Source: Pseudorhodobacter ferrugineus DSM 5888 (GTDB lineage Bacteria > Pseudomonadota > Alphaproteobacteria > Rhodobacterales > Rhodobacteraceae). From it: DNA of 64,000 nt. The DNA is taken from contig NZ_ATVN01000003.1 in NCBI RefSeq assembly GCF_000420745.1, positions 1-64,000 of the forward strand. Reading direction: 5' to 3'. The notes beneath the pieces are model-generated. The model saw only the letters and a program-made list of their open reading frames with translations, had not been told where the DNA came from and did not search any database. This document shows positions 9,737 through 18,680 of this stretch, in pieces; position 1 is the first letter of the stretch, and each line of letters opens with the position of its first letter. Made by a program: the position numbers and the translations under genes.

Positions 9737-10609
9737 TTACGGGGTGAGAAATGTCACCCCGTCCATCGCCATGATCCGCGACACATCTTGGTCATAGGCC
9801 TGCGTTGTGCGGTCGATCAAATCTTCGGACCAGCCTTCCATGTCGATCAGATAATCGACCTGTTCGGGCAAGGCGAATTTATCCAAGAACGCCGAAACAA
9901 CGCGGCGGCGCTGCGCCGGATTTTGCGGTGGGTGGCTTTCCATATAGGAGGCCATGCGCTGCAAGCCATCGGCGGACATGATGGAGGCCACCAGATCATC
10001 GGTATCGGCCAGAGTGATCGCCGACGAATGGCCTGACACGGCCTGAAGCACCTCGGGCCACAAAAGTGGGGTGTCTTCGTCACACCAAACGGTTACGGGC
10101 ATATCGGGGTTGGTTGCGCGCAAGGCCGCGATCAGGGTGGACCAGCGCAGGCTGTCAACTTGGACCCCGTCCATGAATTCATGATAGCTGCGACCGCTTT
10201 GTTTTTGAAACACGGCGGGGACAAAGGTGGCGGGGTTGCGGATCGCAAGGTGGAATTCGGCCTCGATCCCTGGAAACACCTGACAAAAGGCAAACATCCG
10301 TTCGGCGCCGGAACTATAGATGCCATTGCGCACAGCCCCTTGGGCATAGCCGAGGAAATTGTCCCATGACAGGATCAGGCGGTTGGCCTCGGATTCCGAC
10401 ATGATTTGATCAAGCACGAGCGCTTGGGTGTCTTGGGTTGCAGGCTGGCCCTTGAGGGCCATCGCGGTGTCGCGCAACAGCGTGCGGTATTTGGCGGGGC
10501 CAGGAACGATGATGCCTTCTGCGGCCAGCGCGCCGCGGTTTTTCAGCAGACAACGCAGTAGGCGTTCTTCGTCGGTACAATGGGCACCAAGGTGATAAAC
10601 AATCCGCAT
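9737..10609 (-). CDS. conserved protein of unknown function with sulfotransferase-like N-terminus
   Basis: A 290-residue soluble protein. The N-terminus MRIVYHLGAHCTDEERLLRC resembles the start of sulfotransferase/NTPase folds (beta strand, loop, helix), but the lysine and serine/threonine of a working PAPS-binding or P-loop are absent (GAHCTDEE). No other motif is recognisable; the C-terminal third is rich in charged helices. It is divergent from the iron permease gene. The ATG at 10609 is chosen because similarity to sulfotransferase-like starts begins there; longer in-frame starts exist up to 10654. Function unknown. Confidence 0.6.
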   Translation of the reverse strand: MRIVYHLGAHCTDEERLLRCLLKNRGALAAEGIIVPGPAKYRTLLRDTAMALKGQPATQDTQALVLDQIMSESEANRLILSWDNFLGYAQGAVRNGIYSSGAERMFAFCQVFPGIEAEFHLAIRNPATFVPAVFQKQSGRSYHEFMDGVQVDSLRWSTLIAALRATNPDMPVTVWCDEDTPLLWPEVLQAVSGHSSAITLADTDDLVASIMSADGLQRMASYMESHPPQNPAQRRRVVSAFLDKFALPEQVDYLIDMEGWSEDLIDRTTQAYDQDVSRIMAMDGVTFLTP

Positions 10610-10719
10610 CAAGGCCTTCCAGATGGTCTGTGTCGGGGCCGCTTTGTGCGACATCCTGTTGGCGCAACTATACGGCCTTTTCTGGACAGTTAAACAGCTT
10701 TCCTATATCAGGTTGGTTT

Positions 10720-12387
10720 ATGACCAAGCAAAACACTCAACATCCCCGAATTGGAGCGCGCCTGCGGGTCGCATGGCCCGATGCGTGGTCGGTTGGTGCG
10801 GGGTTGATTGCGGTTTTGGTGGTTGCACCTGTGCTGTCGGTGATGTGGTTGGCCTTTCATCCTGTTGAAAACATCTGGCCGCATTTGATGGCAACGGTTT
10901 TGCCGCGCTATTTGGGCAATACGCTGTTTTTGATGGGGGGCGTCGGGGTATTGACGGCCTGTGTGGGGACGGGGGCTGCATGGTTGGTGGCGATGTACCG
11001 CTTTCCGGGCAGTCGTTGGCTGGATTATGCGCTGCTGTTTCCATTGGCGATCCCAGGCTATGTGGGGGCCTATGCGCTGGTCGATTTCTTTGACTATTCG
11101 GGTGTCGTGCAAACCGCCTTGCGGGCGGGGTTTGGCTGGGAAACAGCGCGCGATTACTGGTTTCCGGCGGTGCGCACACGGGGCATGGCGGCGATTGTTT
11201 TGTCGGCAGCCTTGTACCCCTATGTCTATTTGCTGGCGCGCGCGGCGTTTCGCGAACAATCAAACGGGACGTATGAGGTAGCACGCGCGTTGGGCACCGG
11301 ACCTTTGGCGCTGTTTTGGCGCGTGGGTTTGCCATTGGCGCGGCCCGCGATTGCAATGGGGGTGGCGCTGGCCCTGATGGAAACCGTGGCTGATTTCGGC
11401 ACGGTTGACCATTTCGGGGTGCAGACGCTGACCACTGGGATCTTTTCGGTTTGGTTATCTGGGGGCAATGCGGGGGGCGCGGCGCAGATTGCCTTGGTTA
11501 TTCTGGCGATTGTGGTGTTTCTGTTGGGGCTGGAACGGCTGAGCCGCCGCAATGCGCGGTTTCACCAAATGTCGCGCGCGGCCCGCCCGCTTGAACCACA
11601 CCGTTTGCGCGGGGCGGGGGCGTGGGCGGCGACGATTGCCTGTCTGATACCGTTCGGGATTGGGTTCGTTCTGCCCGTGGCAGTGATGTTGGGCCATGCG
11701 TTGAAAAAGCCCGAGGCATGGGTGTCCAAGGGGTTGCTGCAAGCGCTGGGCAATACGGTGGTTGTGGGGGGAATTGCGGCAGTCGTGACCGTCGCTGGCG
11801 CGCTGTTTTTGGTGTACGGTGTGCGGATGGCCAAACGCGGGTTTCCGCGCCTTGTGCTGCCTGTTACATCGGTTGGCTATGCCGCGCCCGGCACGGTGTT
11901 GGCGGTGGGGTTGCTGATCCCGCTGGCAGCCTTGGATCACCGGATCGCGGACGCCATTCTGGCGCTGACGGGGTTTGACCCCGGGTTGCTGCTGACGGGG
12001 ACTGCGGCGGCGCTGGTGCTGGCCTATTTTGTGCGGTTTTTCGGCATTGCGCAGGGGGCAGTTGATTCGGCTTTTGGCCGTGTGTCGCCCAGTTTGCCAT
12101 TGGCCGCGCGGTCCTTGGGGCGGGGTGCGGGCGGCACGTTGCGGGATGTGTATTTGCCCTTGATGCGGGGGTCGGTGGCGACTGCTTTGCTGGTGGTATT
12201 CGTGGATTGCGTAAAGGAATTGCCCGCCACGTTGTTGCTGCGGCCTTTTAATTACAACACACTTGCGACCCGCGTTTATGAACAAGCCAGCCTTGAGCGG
12301 CTGGGTGATGCCGCCCCTGCCGCGCTGTTGGTGATGGCGGTGGGGTTGGCGGCGGTGTGGGTTATGGCACACACAAATCGCGCATAA
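10720..12387 (+). CDS. iron(III) ABC transporter permease, FbpB/SfuB type
   Basis: A 555-residue inner-membrane protein made of two fused permease domains with about twelve helices. Each half carries an EAA-type loop that contacts the ATPase (YEVARALGTGPLALFWRV near residue 190; AARSLGRGAGGTLRDVYLP near 455). Length and layout match ferric-iron permeases of the FbpB family. No ATPase or binding-protein gene is adjacent, so it must work with partners encoded elsewhere. The ATG at 10720 has only a weak ribosome site. Confidence 0.85.
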   Translation: MTKQNTQHPRIGARLRVAWPDAWSVGAGLIAVLVVAPVLSVMWLAFHPVENIWPHLMATVLPRYLGNTLFLMGGVGVLTACVGTGAAWLVAMYRFPGSRWLDYALLFPLAIPGYVGAYALVDFFDYSGVVQTALRAGFGWETARDYWFPAVRTRGMAAIVLSAALYPYVYLLARAAFREQSNGTYEVARALGTGPLALFWRVGLPLARPAIAMGVALALMETVADFGTVDHFGVQTLTTGIFSVWLSGGNAGGAAQIALVILAIVVFLLGLERLSRRNARFHQMSRAARPLEPHRLRGAGAWAATIACLIPFGIGFVLPVAVMLGHALKKPEAWVSKGLLQALGNTVVVGGIAAVVTVAGALFLVYGVRMAKRGFPRLVLPVTSVGYAAPGTVLAVGLLIPLAALDHRIADAILALTGFDPGLLLTGTAAALVLAYFVRFFGIAQGAVDSAFGRVSPSLPLAARSLGRGAGGTLRDVYLPLMRGSVATALLVVFVDCVKELPATLLLRPFNYNTLATRVYEQASLERLGDAAPAALLVMAVGLAAVWVMAHTNRA

Positions 12388-12450
12388 ATTTACCGAAATC
12401 CAATTTCCACCCTTGCACGGTCCACCCGCAACGGTTATTTAAACCGCATT

Positions 12451-12526
12451 GCCCCTATAGCTCAGCTGGTAGAGCATCTGATTTGTAATCAGAGGGTCTG
12501 CGGTTCGAATCCGTATGGGGGCACCA
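12451..12526 (+). tRNA. tRNA-Thr (anticodon TGT)
   Basis: A complete cloverleaf: acceptor GCCCCTA pairs with TGGGGGC, the anticodon loop is TTTGTAA, the T-arm contains GGTTCGAATCC, and CCA is encoded. An integrase gene follows directly, so its 3' end is probably an attachment site. Confidence 0.97.
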
Positions 12527-12584
12527 CTTCTTTCAGTGCAAGCACTTGCTGTGATTGGATTATTTTCAGTCGGAGCAAGATGCT

Positions 12585-13400
12585 ATGCACACATCGTGTC
12601 ACACAATGGTTCCACACTTGTTGGAACGTAAGGGTTCTTACTACTACAATCGGCGGGTTCCCCAACATGCAGTTGATGCTTTTGGGCCTACAGTTCGAAT
12701 TAAGCTTTCCCAAGGTAGGGTGGAAGCATCCGAGCTTGCCAAGGCTCTCAGCACGAAGCTGGATCAGGCTTGGTCTTCAGGATCTCTGAAGCGGTCTGTA
12801 GATGTTAAGGCGCTTCTGGAAGCCGTGAGGCCCCGTCCTGTTCTCCTCAGTGACTGGGTGACAGAATATGTTGAGCTGAAGGGCATTGACCCCACACCCC
12901 CCAATGTTGCCGTTGATACACTTGTGTCCATAGTAGGCGACAAGGAAGCACTGGCATTCACCCGTGAGGATGCACGAGCGTTTGTTGCTTACTTGAGAAC
13001 CAAGGGAAATTCGACAGGTACGGTCAGACGCAGGGTCAATTCAATTGCCGTTGTCATAAGCTACGCTCAACGTGAACTAGACGTCATGCAGCAAAACCCT
13101 TTCTCACGGCTTCATATTCAGGGAGAGGGCAAGGACCGCCAGAAGCGTTTGACGTTCACTGTAGAGGAGTTGAGGCAGGGAACTTCCTTGGCGATTGCAG
13201 GAGGGTCACGATTGGCCCTGTTGTTTCCAGTTCTCGCTGAAACTGGTTGCCGGTTGGGGGAGATGGTCGGTCTCAGACTTCAAGACATCGATCTCGAACA
13301 AGAACTGATTAGGATCACCCCACATTCCGCCCGAAGCCTGAAGACAAGCGGATCAGATCGTGAGCTGCCTTTGGTTGGCGCTGCCTTGGTTGCAATGTAA
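12585..13400 (+). pseudogene. tyrosine recombinase (phage-type integrase), C-terminally truncated
   Basis: A 271-residue fragment of a roughly 400-residue integrase. The N-terminal DUF6538-like segment (MVPHLLERKGSYYYNRRVP), a SAM-like core-binding domain and the first catalytic arginine (ETGCRLGEMVGL, near residue 230) are present, with the following lysine strand. The HxxR box and the tyrosine nucleophile are missing: the frame ends after GAALVAM. It starts 59 bp after tRNA-Thr, the classic position for an integrase of an island inserted in a tRNA gene. The element has decayed. Confidence 0.8.
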
Positions 13401-13469
13401 GCGGTGCAAAGACCCCATGTTTCAATAAAATAAGGGATTTGCGATATTGGGCACGTTCATCGAAGGGAG

Positions 13470-13784
13470 ATGATTGTGCTGGATATTGAGCAAAAAGAGG
13501 CCCATGAGGTTTGGGGCATTCGGGTGCCGCGGCAAGCAAATGGCAAGTATCAGTGGCCCGCCGCAATCAAAACCAAGGCTGTCGAGCGGATCTTGGGTGG
13601 AGAGACGATTGTTTCAATCGCGATGGAAATCGGTGCCAACCAATCATTGGTTGCCAGATGGGCAGCCGGTGCCCGTGACGCATCAGTCAAACCCGAAGGG
13701 CCGCACAACTTCGTCGAGGTGATTTTATCTCATGACGCACCGCTCACCGCCCTTCCTATGTCCGAAATCCGGACAGGTCCATGA
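13470..13784 (+). CDS. IS66-type accessory TnpA-like protein, possibly partial
   Basis: A 104-residue protein. Its middle (KTKAVERILGGETIVSIAME, then IGANQSLVARW) is a helix-turn-helix of the IS66 orfA/TnpA kind, preceded by an IRVPRQANGKYQWP segment. No orfB or DDE transposase follows; the sequence runs into reverse-strand phage-like genes at about 13756. It is likely a stranded IS fragment and probably has no role of its own. Confidence 0.55.
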   Translation: MIVLDIEQKEAHEVWGIRVPRQANGKYQWPAAIKTKAVERILGGETIVSIAMEIGANQSLVARWAAGARDASVKPEGPHNFVEVILSHDAPLTALPMSEIRTGP

Positions 13785-14034
13785 CAGGTTCGCGCCGTTT
13801 GCAGTTGTCCCATGCCCAAGGGGCGGGTTCGTCAAAACCAAAGCTGAATCGCGTGCGGTTGGGGGCAGGCGTAGCGGGCGCTGTGGGGGCGATGACCACG
13901 CAGCGCGGCTTGGGTGCGCTGGTGCGGCGAATGGCGGGTTTGCGCTGCACTGGGGCGTGCGCTGGGGCTGGTCGCGGCGGGTGAGCCGCTTGCCACTGCA
14001 CCAGCCAGTCGGGCTTGTCGGTCTGCGTGGTCAT
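13756..14034 (-). CDS. phage-like protein of unknown function
   Basis: A 92-residue, Pro/Ala-rich, basic protein. Its ATG overlaps the TAA of the upstream gene (TAATG), so the two belong to one transcription unit. The C-terminus (RTRFSFGFDEPAPWAWDN) is aromatic. I do not recognise a family. Tight packing with two other small leftward genes suggests a prophage module remnant. Confidence 0.45.
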   Translation of the reverse strand: MTTQTDKPDWLVQWQAAHPPRPAPAHAPVQRKPAIRRTSAPKPRCVVIAPTAPATPAPNRTRFSFGFDEPAPWAWDNCKRREPVMDLSGFRT

Positions 14035-14285
14035 TATCGCTCCCAGACTCGGTTCGCCTGCTTGGTCCACCCCGCCCAAAGCCCGTCACGATGCCATTTG
14101 CGCAGGCAGTTAATAATGATGGGGAAGTCGATGCTGTCCAGCTTGCCCGCCGCAATGTCAGCTTCCGCCAACTCTGCAAATGCTTCCATTGACCCGTAGA
14201 CAATCTCGACGGGCGAGCGCGGTGCAGCGCGTTGGGCTTCCAGCTTTGCGACTCTCGCCAACATGGACCGCACATTCGCGCCCAT
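14034..14285 (-). CDS. phage-like small protein of unknown function
   Basis: An 83-residue protein with a helical N-terminus (VRSMLARVAKLEAQRAA) and an acidic middle (MEAFAELAEADIAAGKLD). It lies 4 bp after the preceding gene's stop and overlaps the next gene's start. No conserved enzymatic motif is visible. It is assigned to a prophage remnant only by context and size. Confidence 0.45.
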   Translation of the reverse strand: MGANVRSMLARVAKLEAQRAAPRSPVEIVYGSMEAFAELAEADIAAGKLDSIDFPIIINCLRKWHRDGLWAGWTKQANRVWER

Positions 14286-14289
14286 GTGG

Positions 14290-14484
14290 TTATCGCTTCA
14301 GCAGGGTCTTCAACCCCTCAAAAGCCGCCGCAAGCGTTGGTCCCATGTCAACCGCATGGTCAAGCGCGTCCTGCGCCACGCGCTTCTGATAGTCCGCTTC
14401 TTCAACGCGGCGTTGCTGGATTGCCTGCAAGTCGGTTTGCGTCACATCGTATTGCGTGCTGTCGTTTGGGGTGCCAGCCTTCAT
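14290..14484 (-). CDS. phage-like small protein of unknown function
   Basis: A 64-residue, mostly helical protein, the first of three tightly spaced leftward genes. Its upstream side is cut by the junction with a sugar-kinase fragment near 14490, so any earlier genes of the module are lost. No ribosome site is clear. Confidence 0.4.
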   Translation of the reverse strand: MKAGTPNDSTQYDVTQTDLQAIQQRRVEEADYQKRVAQDALDHAVDMGPTLAAAFEGLKTLLKR

Positions 14485-14495
14485 TTCAGTTCATC

Positions 14496-15086
14496 ATGAT
14501 GGCGATGCGCGGCGAGGCACCCAGCCTTGACCCCGCACGTGACACGCTGATCAATGTGAACGCCTTGGGGGAGGCGGTGCCATCGGCCCGCTTCATGGGC
14601 GGGCGTGAGTTTGATTTGGTCCTTGGCGGCACAAAGGCCAAAGCTACGGATGCCGACCGGCAGGCCGTGCTTGACCACTCCATCATGCTGCTGCCAGCGG
14701 TGGAACCAAACTCCGGCCCCTTTGCCTGTCATCAGATGCGCTGGACCAAGCCGCCCCAAACCGACGGGCAGCGGTTGGTTGCCCTATCCTATTACCTTGC
14801 GCTGATGACCCATACTGGCTTGCAGATGATCGGGGCGAAGGGGCCTTGTGTCATCGAAGGCCCCTTCGCGCGCAATCCTGATTACCTAGCCATGCTTGCC
14901 AGCCTTTGCCATGGCGGGGTCGAGGCAAGGGAATCCTCCACCGGCACAAGTGCCGGGGCCGCCTTGCTATTCGCGCAAAATGCGCCGGTTCTGGCATCGT
15001 CACATTATCCAAGGGGAGACTTAAAGTGCGCGGCTTATGGACAGTTCTGGCAAGCCACCGTCACCGCAGAAAGGCGTCAATGTTGA
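14496..15086 (+). pseudogene. FGGY-family sugar kinase, C-terminal fragment
   Basis: About 196 residues matching the C-terminal half of FGGY carbohydrate kinases. Visible family features are LDPARDTLINVNALG, RFMGGREFDLVLGG, and the nucleotide-site stretch VIEGPFARNPDYLAML followed by STGTSAGAALLFA. The N-terminal catalytic half, including the phosphate-binding GT motif, is missing and replaced by reverse-strand phage-like genes. The fragment ends in an unrelated tail. It cannot be an active kinase. Confidence 0.75.
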
Positions 15087-15256
15087 AAGCTTTCTGGCAA
15101 TTCTGACTATATTGCGCAGTCTAACCGAGGTAGATTGCGGCGGTTATGCCCTCTTGCAACCAAAAAATAATCGTAATACCAAAGGCTTAAGTGTTTAAGG
15201 TTTCGCGCATGCACAGCGGCGCGCGTATTGCCACAGCGCAACATCAATATTGTACG

Positions 15257-15285
15257 AGCCCCTCCTGAAAACCGGGGGCTTTTTG
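15257..15285 (+). terminator. hairpin with T-run
   Basis: AGCCCC and GGGGGCT pair, followed by TTTT. It lies downstream of the kinase fragment, in a 290-bp stretch (15087-15377) with no credible gene. A second GGGGGCTC at 15292-15299 could pair alternatively with GAGCCCC. Confidence 0.5.
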
Positions 15286-15336
15286 GGTTTTGGGGGCTCG
15301 ACAGCACTCAAGGTCCGCAAGTATTTGGTGGGGCTA

Positions 15337-15365
15337 GGGTTCCAAAGACCGTGCCGATGGAACCC
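15337..15365 (-). terminator. inverted repeat after the thi operon
   Basis: GGGTTCCA and TGGAACCC form a perfect 8-bp stem with a 13-base loop, 12 bp beyond the stop of the last gene of the leftward thiamine operon. There is no T-run, so a terminator role is tentative. Confidence 0.4.
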
Positions 15366-15377
15366 CGCGGCGATTTT

Positions 15378-16142
15378 CTAGCCGAACACCAGCCCACCAT
15401 CGACGATCAAGTTCTGCCCGGTCACTGCCCGGGCCCATGGCGACGCAAAAAACAGGACCGCATCCGCCATGTCTTCCGGTGTTGTCACGTGGCCCAGAGG
15501 GGTTTGGGATGCAATGATGTCGAACACAGCATCCGGCGTCGCTGAACTGGCATCGGTTGTGCGCAACAGGCCACCCGACACCATGTTGACCGTGATGCCC
15601 ATAGGCCCAAGTTCTTTGGCCGCAGTGCGGGTAAAGGCCAGAGATGCGCCCTTGGCCGCGGTATAATCGTGATAGGGTACGATGGGATTTTGCACCAGGT
15701 TTGTGCCGATTGTGATGATGCGGCCAAAGCCTTGGGCTGCGCAGTGGGCCTGCATCACGGCAAGGCAGTTCAGCGCGCCACCCACCGCTGTTTCGGTCTG
15801 CCTCGCGATATCGGCCCAACACAGTTGGTCCAAATGGGTCCGCGCATCGCCGTTGAACGTGAAATCCGCCAGGGCGTTGTGGACCAGCACGTCCGGTGCG
15901 CCAAAGCGGTCGGTGATCTGGCCTACCATTGCCGCAACTTGCGCGGGGTCGGTCACATCCGCACAAAACGCGGCGGTGCGCGGGCCAAGGTCGGTTGCCA
16001 GCGCCTCGGCCGCCGCTCGGCTGTTGCGATAGTTGATGGCGACCCTTGCGCCTTCACGGTGGAACGCACGGGCGATGGCGGCCCCAAGGCCACGTCCAGC
16101 GCCTGTAATAAGAACGGTAAGATCAGCGATTGGGCGTGTCAT
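15378..16142 (-). CDS. short-chain dehydrogenase/reductase, FabG-like (PRK08642-type)
   Basis: A 254-residue classical SDR. The cofactor motif is TGAGRGLG (about residues 13-20), and the active-site Tyr and Lys are in DYTAAK. The usual catalytic Ser is replaced by Thr in the IITIGTN segment, as in a known FabG-like subfamily with the tail SPWARAVTGQNLIVDGG. The start overlaps the thiD stop by ATGA, so it is the fourth gene of the TPP-riboswitch operon. That linkage hints at a role in thiamine precursor salvage, perhaps reducing an oxidised pyrimidine or thiazole alcohol (inference only). Confidence 0.85.
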   Translation of the reverse strand: MTRPIADLTVLITGAGRGLGAAIARAFHREGARVAINYRNSRAAAEALATDLGPRTAAFCADVTDPAQVAAMVGQITDRFGAPDVLVHNALADFTFNGDARTHLDQLCWADIARQTETAVGGALNCLAVMQAHCAAQGFGRIITIGTNLVQNPIVPYHDYTAAKGASLAFTRTAAKELGPMGITVNMVSGGLLRTTDASSATPDAVFDIIASQTPLGHVTTPEDMADAVLFFASPWARAVTGQNLIVDGGLVFG

Positions 16143-16945
16143 TGGGTGTTTCCTTTGGTTATGGCGTGAAAATGGTGGGTCGGGCCGTGGCCTATGCCCA
16201 CCGTCAGGGCATCAGCGGTGGCAATGGCGCGGGCGACATAGGCCTTGGCTTGGACCGCTGCCAGCGGCAGGGGCAGGCCATGGCCCAAATGAGTGGCCAG
16301 TGCTGAGGAAAGTGTGCAGCCAGTGCCATGGGTCTTGCGTGTTGGGTGGCGGGTGCCGGGCAGCCAGACCACACCCGCCGCACTGGCCAGCAGATCAGGG
16401 CAATCGTTCCCCGGCAGATGGCCCCCCTTCAGCAGCACCGCCTGTGCGCCCAATGCCAACAGCGCCTGCGCTTGTGCCTGCATATCCGCACGGGTCGTGG
16501 CCTCGGGAACCCCCAAAAGGTCGGCGGCTTCAGGCAGGTTGGGGGTGATGACGGACGCGATGGGCAGGGCTGCGCGCAAAGCGGCAACCGCCTCGGCCTG
16601 CAACAGCCGGTCACCGCTTTTTGCAACCATCACCGGATCAAGAACGATGTGCATCTTCAGTCCGGACAGCCCTTCATGAACCGCCCGGATGATCGCGGCG
16701 GTGCCCAGCATCCCGATCTTGACCGCATCCACCCTGATATCGACGCGGATTGATGCAATCTGTGCTGCCACGAAATCCGGCGCGATCATCTGAACGGCGG
16801 TGACACCTTGGGTGTTCTGCGCCGTCAACGCGGTGATCGCCGCCATGGCATAGCCGCCATTGGCCGAGATCGTCTTGATATCGGCCTGAATCCCTGCGCC
16901 ACCCGATGGGTCGGACCCCGCAATGGAAAGGATGTTGGGGATCAT
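16139..16945 (-). CDS. thiD: hydroxymethylpyrimidine/phosphomethylpyrimidine kinase ThiD
   Basis: A 268-residue ribokinase-fold enzyme that phosphorylates HMP and HMP-phosphate to HMP-pyrophosphate. The N-terminal SIAGSDPSGGAGIQADIKT is the family signature. The anion-hole motif GTGCTLSSALA near residue 210 and DPVMVAKSG in the middle are intact. The start at 16945 overlaps the thiE stop (ATGA) after GGGA; an in-frame ATG 12 bp upstream is less likely. It is the third gene of the operon and supplies the pyrimidine half for ThiE. Confidence 0.95.
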   Translation of the reverse strand: MIPNILSIAGSDPSGGAGIQADIKTISANGGYAMAAITALTAQNTQGVTAVQMIAPDFVAAQIASIRVDIRVDAVKIGMLGTAAIIRAVHEGLSGLKMHIVLDPVMVAKSGDRLLQAEAVAALRAALPIASVITPNLPEAADLLGVPEATTRADMQAQAQALLALGAQAVLLKGGHLPGNDCPDLLASAAGVVWLPGTRHPTRKTHGTGCTLSSALATHLGHGLPLPLAAVQAKAYVARAIATADALTVGIGHGPTHHFHAITKGNTQ

Positions 16946-17553
16946 GCGGTCCCCCATTCTGCCAGCAGGGCGCGGGTTGCAGCCTTGGGGTCGGCGTCGC
17001 GGGTCACGGCGCTGACCACCGCTATGCCGACTGCCCCTGTAGCGCGCACCGCCCTTGCATCGCCGGACTTGAGGCCGCCGATGGCAAAGGTGGGCAACGC
17101 AGTAGCCGCAACAATCTGCGCCAAGCCGTCGAAACCGATGGGCGGGGCATGGTCGGGCTTTGTCGGCGTGGCTCGCACCGGGCCTGCGCCGATGTAATCC
17201 ACACCGGACGGGATAATGCCGGCTTGGGCCACAGTCTCGATGGAAAGACCAAGGATCATGCCGGGGGGCATTCGCTTGCGGATCGCCAAGGCATCGCCGT
17301 CGCCCTGACCGATGTGCAGTCCATGTGCGCCAGTGGCCAGCGCAACCTCCACCCGGTCATTCACGATGAGCCGCGCGCCCAGTGCGGCCATTTCTGGCGA
17401 CAGCAACCGCACCAGCGCCGCCAGATCATCATCGGGCGCGGTCTTGTCGCGCAGTTGCACCAATGCCGCCCCGCCTCGCGCCGCCGCGCGCGCCTGTTCG
17501 GCCACGGGAAGGAGGGCGTCGGGGTCGGTGATCACATAAATCGGGCCCCTCAT
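16942..17553 (-). CDS. thiE: thiamine-phosphate synthase ThiE
   Basis: A 203-residue TIM-barrel enzyme that joins HMP-pyrophosphate and thiazole phosphate. Family motifs are visible: VQLRDKTA (about residue 33), LIVNDRVEVAL, HGLHIGQGD, GLSIETVAQA, DYIGAGPVRATPTK and AIGGL near the phosphate site. The ATG overlaps the thiM stop (ATGA). It is the central enzyme of this salvage operon, which lacks the de novo genes thiC and thiG. Confidence 0.95.
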   Translation of the reverse strand: MRGPIYVITDPDALLPVAEQARAAARGGAALVQLRDKTAPDDDLAALVRLLSPEMAALGARLIVNDRVEVALATGAHGLHIGQGDGDALAIRKRMPPGMILGLSIETVAQAGIIPSGVDYIGAGPVRATPTKPDHAPPIGFDGLAQIVAATALPTFAIGGLKSGDARAVRATGAVGIAVVSAVTRDADPKAATRALLAEWGTA

Positions 17554-18338
17554 GCGCGGCTGACCCGTGCGCCTGCGGTCATATCCTGCGGTGACAGCGT
17601 GTAAAGCGCGTCCAGAAACGCCACCTGAAAGCTGCCAGGGCCATTGGCCCCTTGCGCCGCGCGTTCCCCAGCCAGCCCAAAGTAAACCAGTGCCGCCACC
17701 GTCGCGTGCAGCGCCGATTGGCCCACCAGAAACGCGGCGATTAGCCCGTTCAGAGAACAACCCAAGGCGGTGACGCGCGGCATCAGCGCATTGCCATTCT
17801 CCACACGGAAGCCTTGTGTGCCATCGGTGACATAGTCCACGGGGCCAGAGACAGCGACCACCGCGCCGGTGCGTATTGCAAGGTCGCGCGCACTCGCCTC
17901 GGCCGCGGTTACGGGATCAGCGCTGTCGGCCCCGCGCCCAGTGCCGTCCAGTCCCGCCAGTGCCAGAATTTCGGACGCGTTGCCGCGAATGACCGTTGGT
18001 CGCTGGGCCATCAGTCGCGCGCAGACATCACGGCGAAATTGCGTGGCCCCCACGCCAACCGGGTCCAGTACCCAAGGCCGACCCGCATCAGCCATCGCCT
18101 GCGCGGCCATCTCCATCGCCTCGGCCCAAGGCGTATCCAGTGTGCCGATGTTCACGCTGAGCGCTTGGGCCAGGGCCGCAAACTCTACCACCTCTTCGCG
18201 GGCATGCACCATGGCCGGTGACGCGCCTGCCGCCAGAGCTACGTTGGCGGCAATGTTCATGGCGACATAGTTGGTGATATTGTGTACCAATGGCGCGGCA
18301 GCGCGCATGGTGGCAAGGCTGGTTCCGGTGTCTTCCAT
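17550..18338 (-). CDS. thiM: hydroxyethylthiazole kinase ThiM
   Basis: A 262-residue kinase that phosphorylates salvaged hydroxyethylthiazole. Visible features are HNITNYVAMN near residue 25, the DPVGVGAT loop, VIRGNASEI, and the C-terminal ALGCSLNGLIAAF segment at the active-site position where many ThiM carry GTGC. The ATG at 18338 follows GGGGGAG. It is the first gene of thiM-thiE-thiD-SDR and lies about 60 bp after a TPP riboswitch. The operon salvages thiazole and pyrimidine rather than building them. Confidence 0.94.
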   Translation of the reverse strand: MEDTGTSLATMRAAAPLVHNITNYVAMNIAANVALAAGASPAMVHAREEVVEFAALAQALSVNIGTLDTPWAEAMEMAAQAMADAGRPWVLDPVGVGATQFRRDVCARLMAQRPTVIRGNASEILALAGLDGTGRGADSADPVTAAEASARDLAIRTGAVVAVSGPVDYVTDGTQGFRVENGNALMPRVTALGCSLNGLIAAFLVGQSALHATVAALVYFGLAGERAAQGANGPGSFQVAFLDALYTLSPQDMTAGARVSRA

Positions 18339-18399
18339 AATGCTCCCCCGCTGTACGCAAGGGGCCAGTGGCGGGCACCATACGGCCATCAAAGCCTGA

Positions 18400-18488
18400 A
18401 TGGGGCACCTACCGCAGACTCCCTACGCCAGCATGATCTGGTTCAGGTTCAAAGGGTACTTCTCAGCCCGGATCCCCGGACGCCCCTG
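18400..18488 (-). promoter_or_regulatory. TPP riboswitch (thi-box)
   Basis: Read leftward: a P1 strand GGGGC, then GGGCTGAGA, ACCCTTTGAACCTGA, GCTGGCGTAGGGA and a closing GCCCC strand. These are the conserved thi-box pieces in the right order and spacing. It controls the thiM operon, presumably blocking expression when TPP is abundant. Confidence 0.95.
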
Positions 18489-18680
18489 TCGTGAATGCAA
18501 TGAATGTTGATTCAAGGTCCAAGTCAATACCAATATGCCACAGCCGCAGCCGCAGCTTGGGCATCGGTTCGTTGCCCAAAGCGATGATCCCGTCGTGAAG
18601 CCACAGGTTGTCACCGATGCCGGGCTGCGTACCATCGGTATCGAGCCAGTGGTAGCCTAGACCATGGCCACGGCCCACAA
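18489..18680. other. unassigned stretch beside riboswitch
   Basis: A leftward open frame here (LDTDGTQPGIGDNLWLHDGI and following) looks coding-like and has no stop, but it runs into the riboswitch and matches nothing I recognise. It is probably a gene fragment left by rearrangement between the recombinase remnant and the thi operon. Confidence 0.35.

Noticed and set aside
12451-14485. A complete prophage at tRNA-Thr
   Set aside because: Only a truncated integrase, an IS66-like fragment and three small unassigned genes are present; no capsid, terminase, portal or lysis gene is recognisable.
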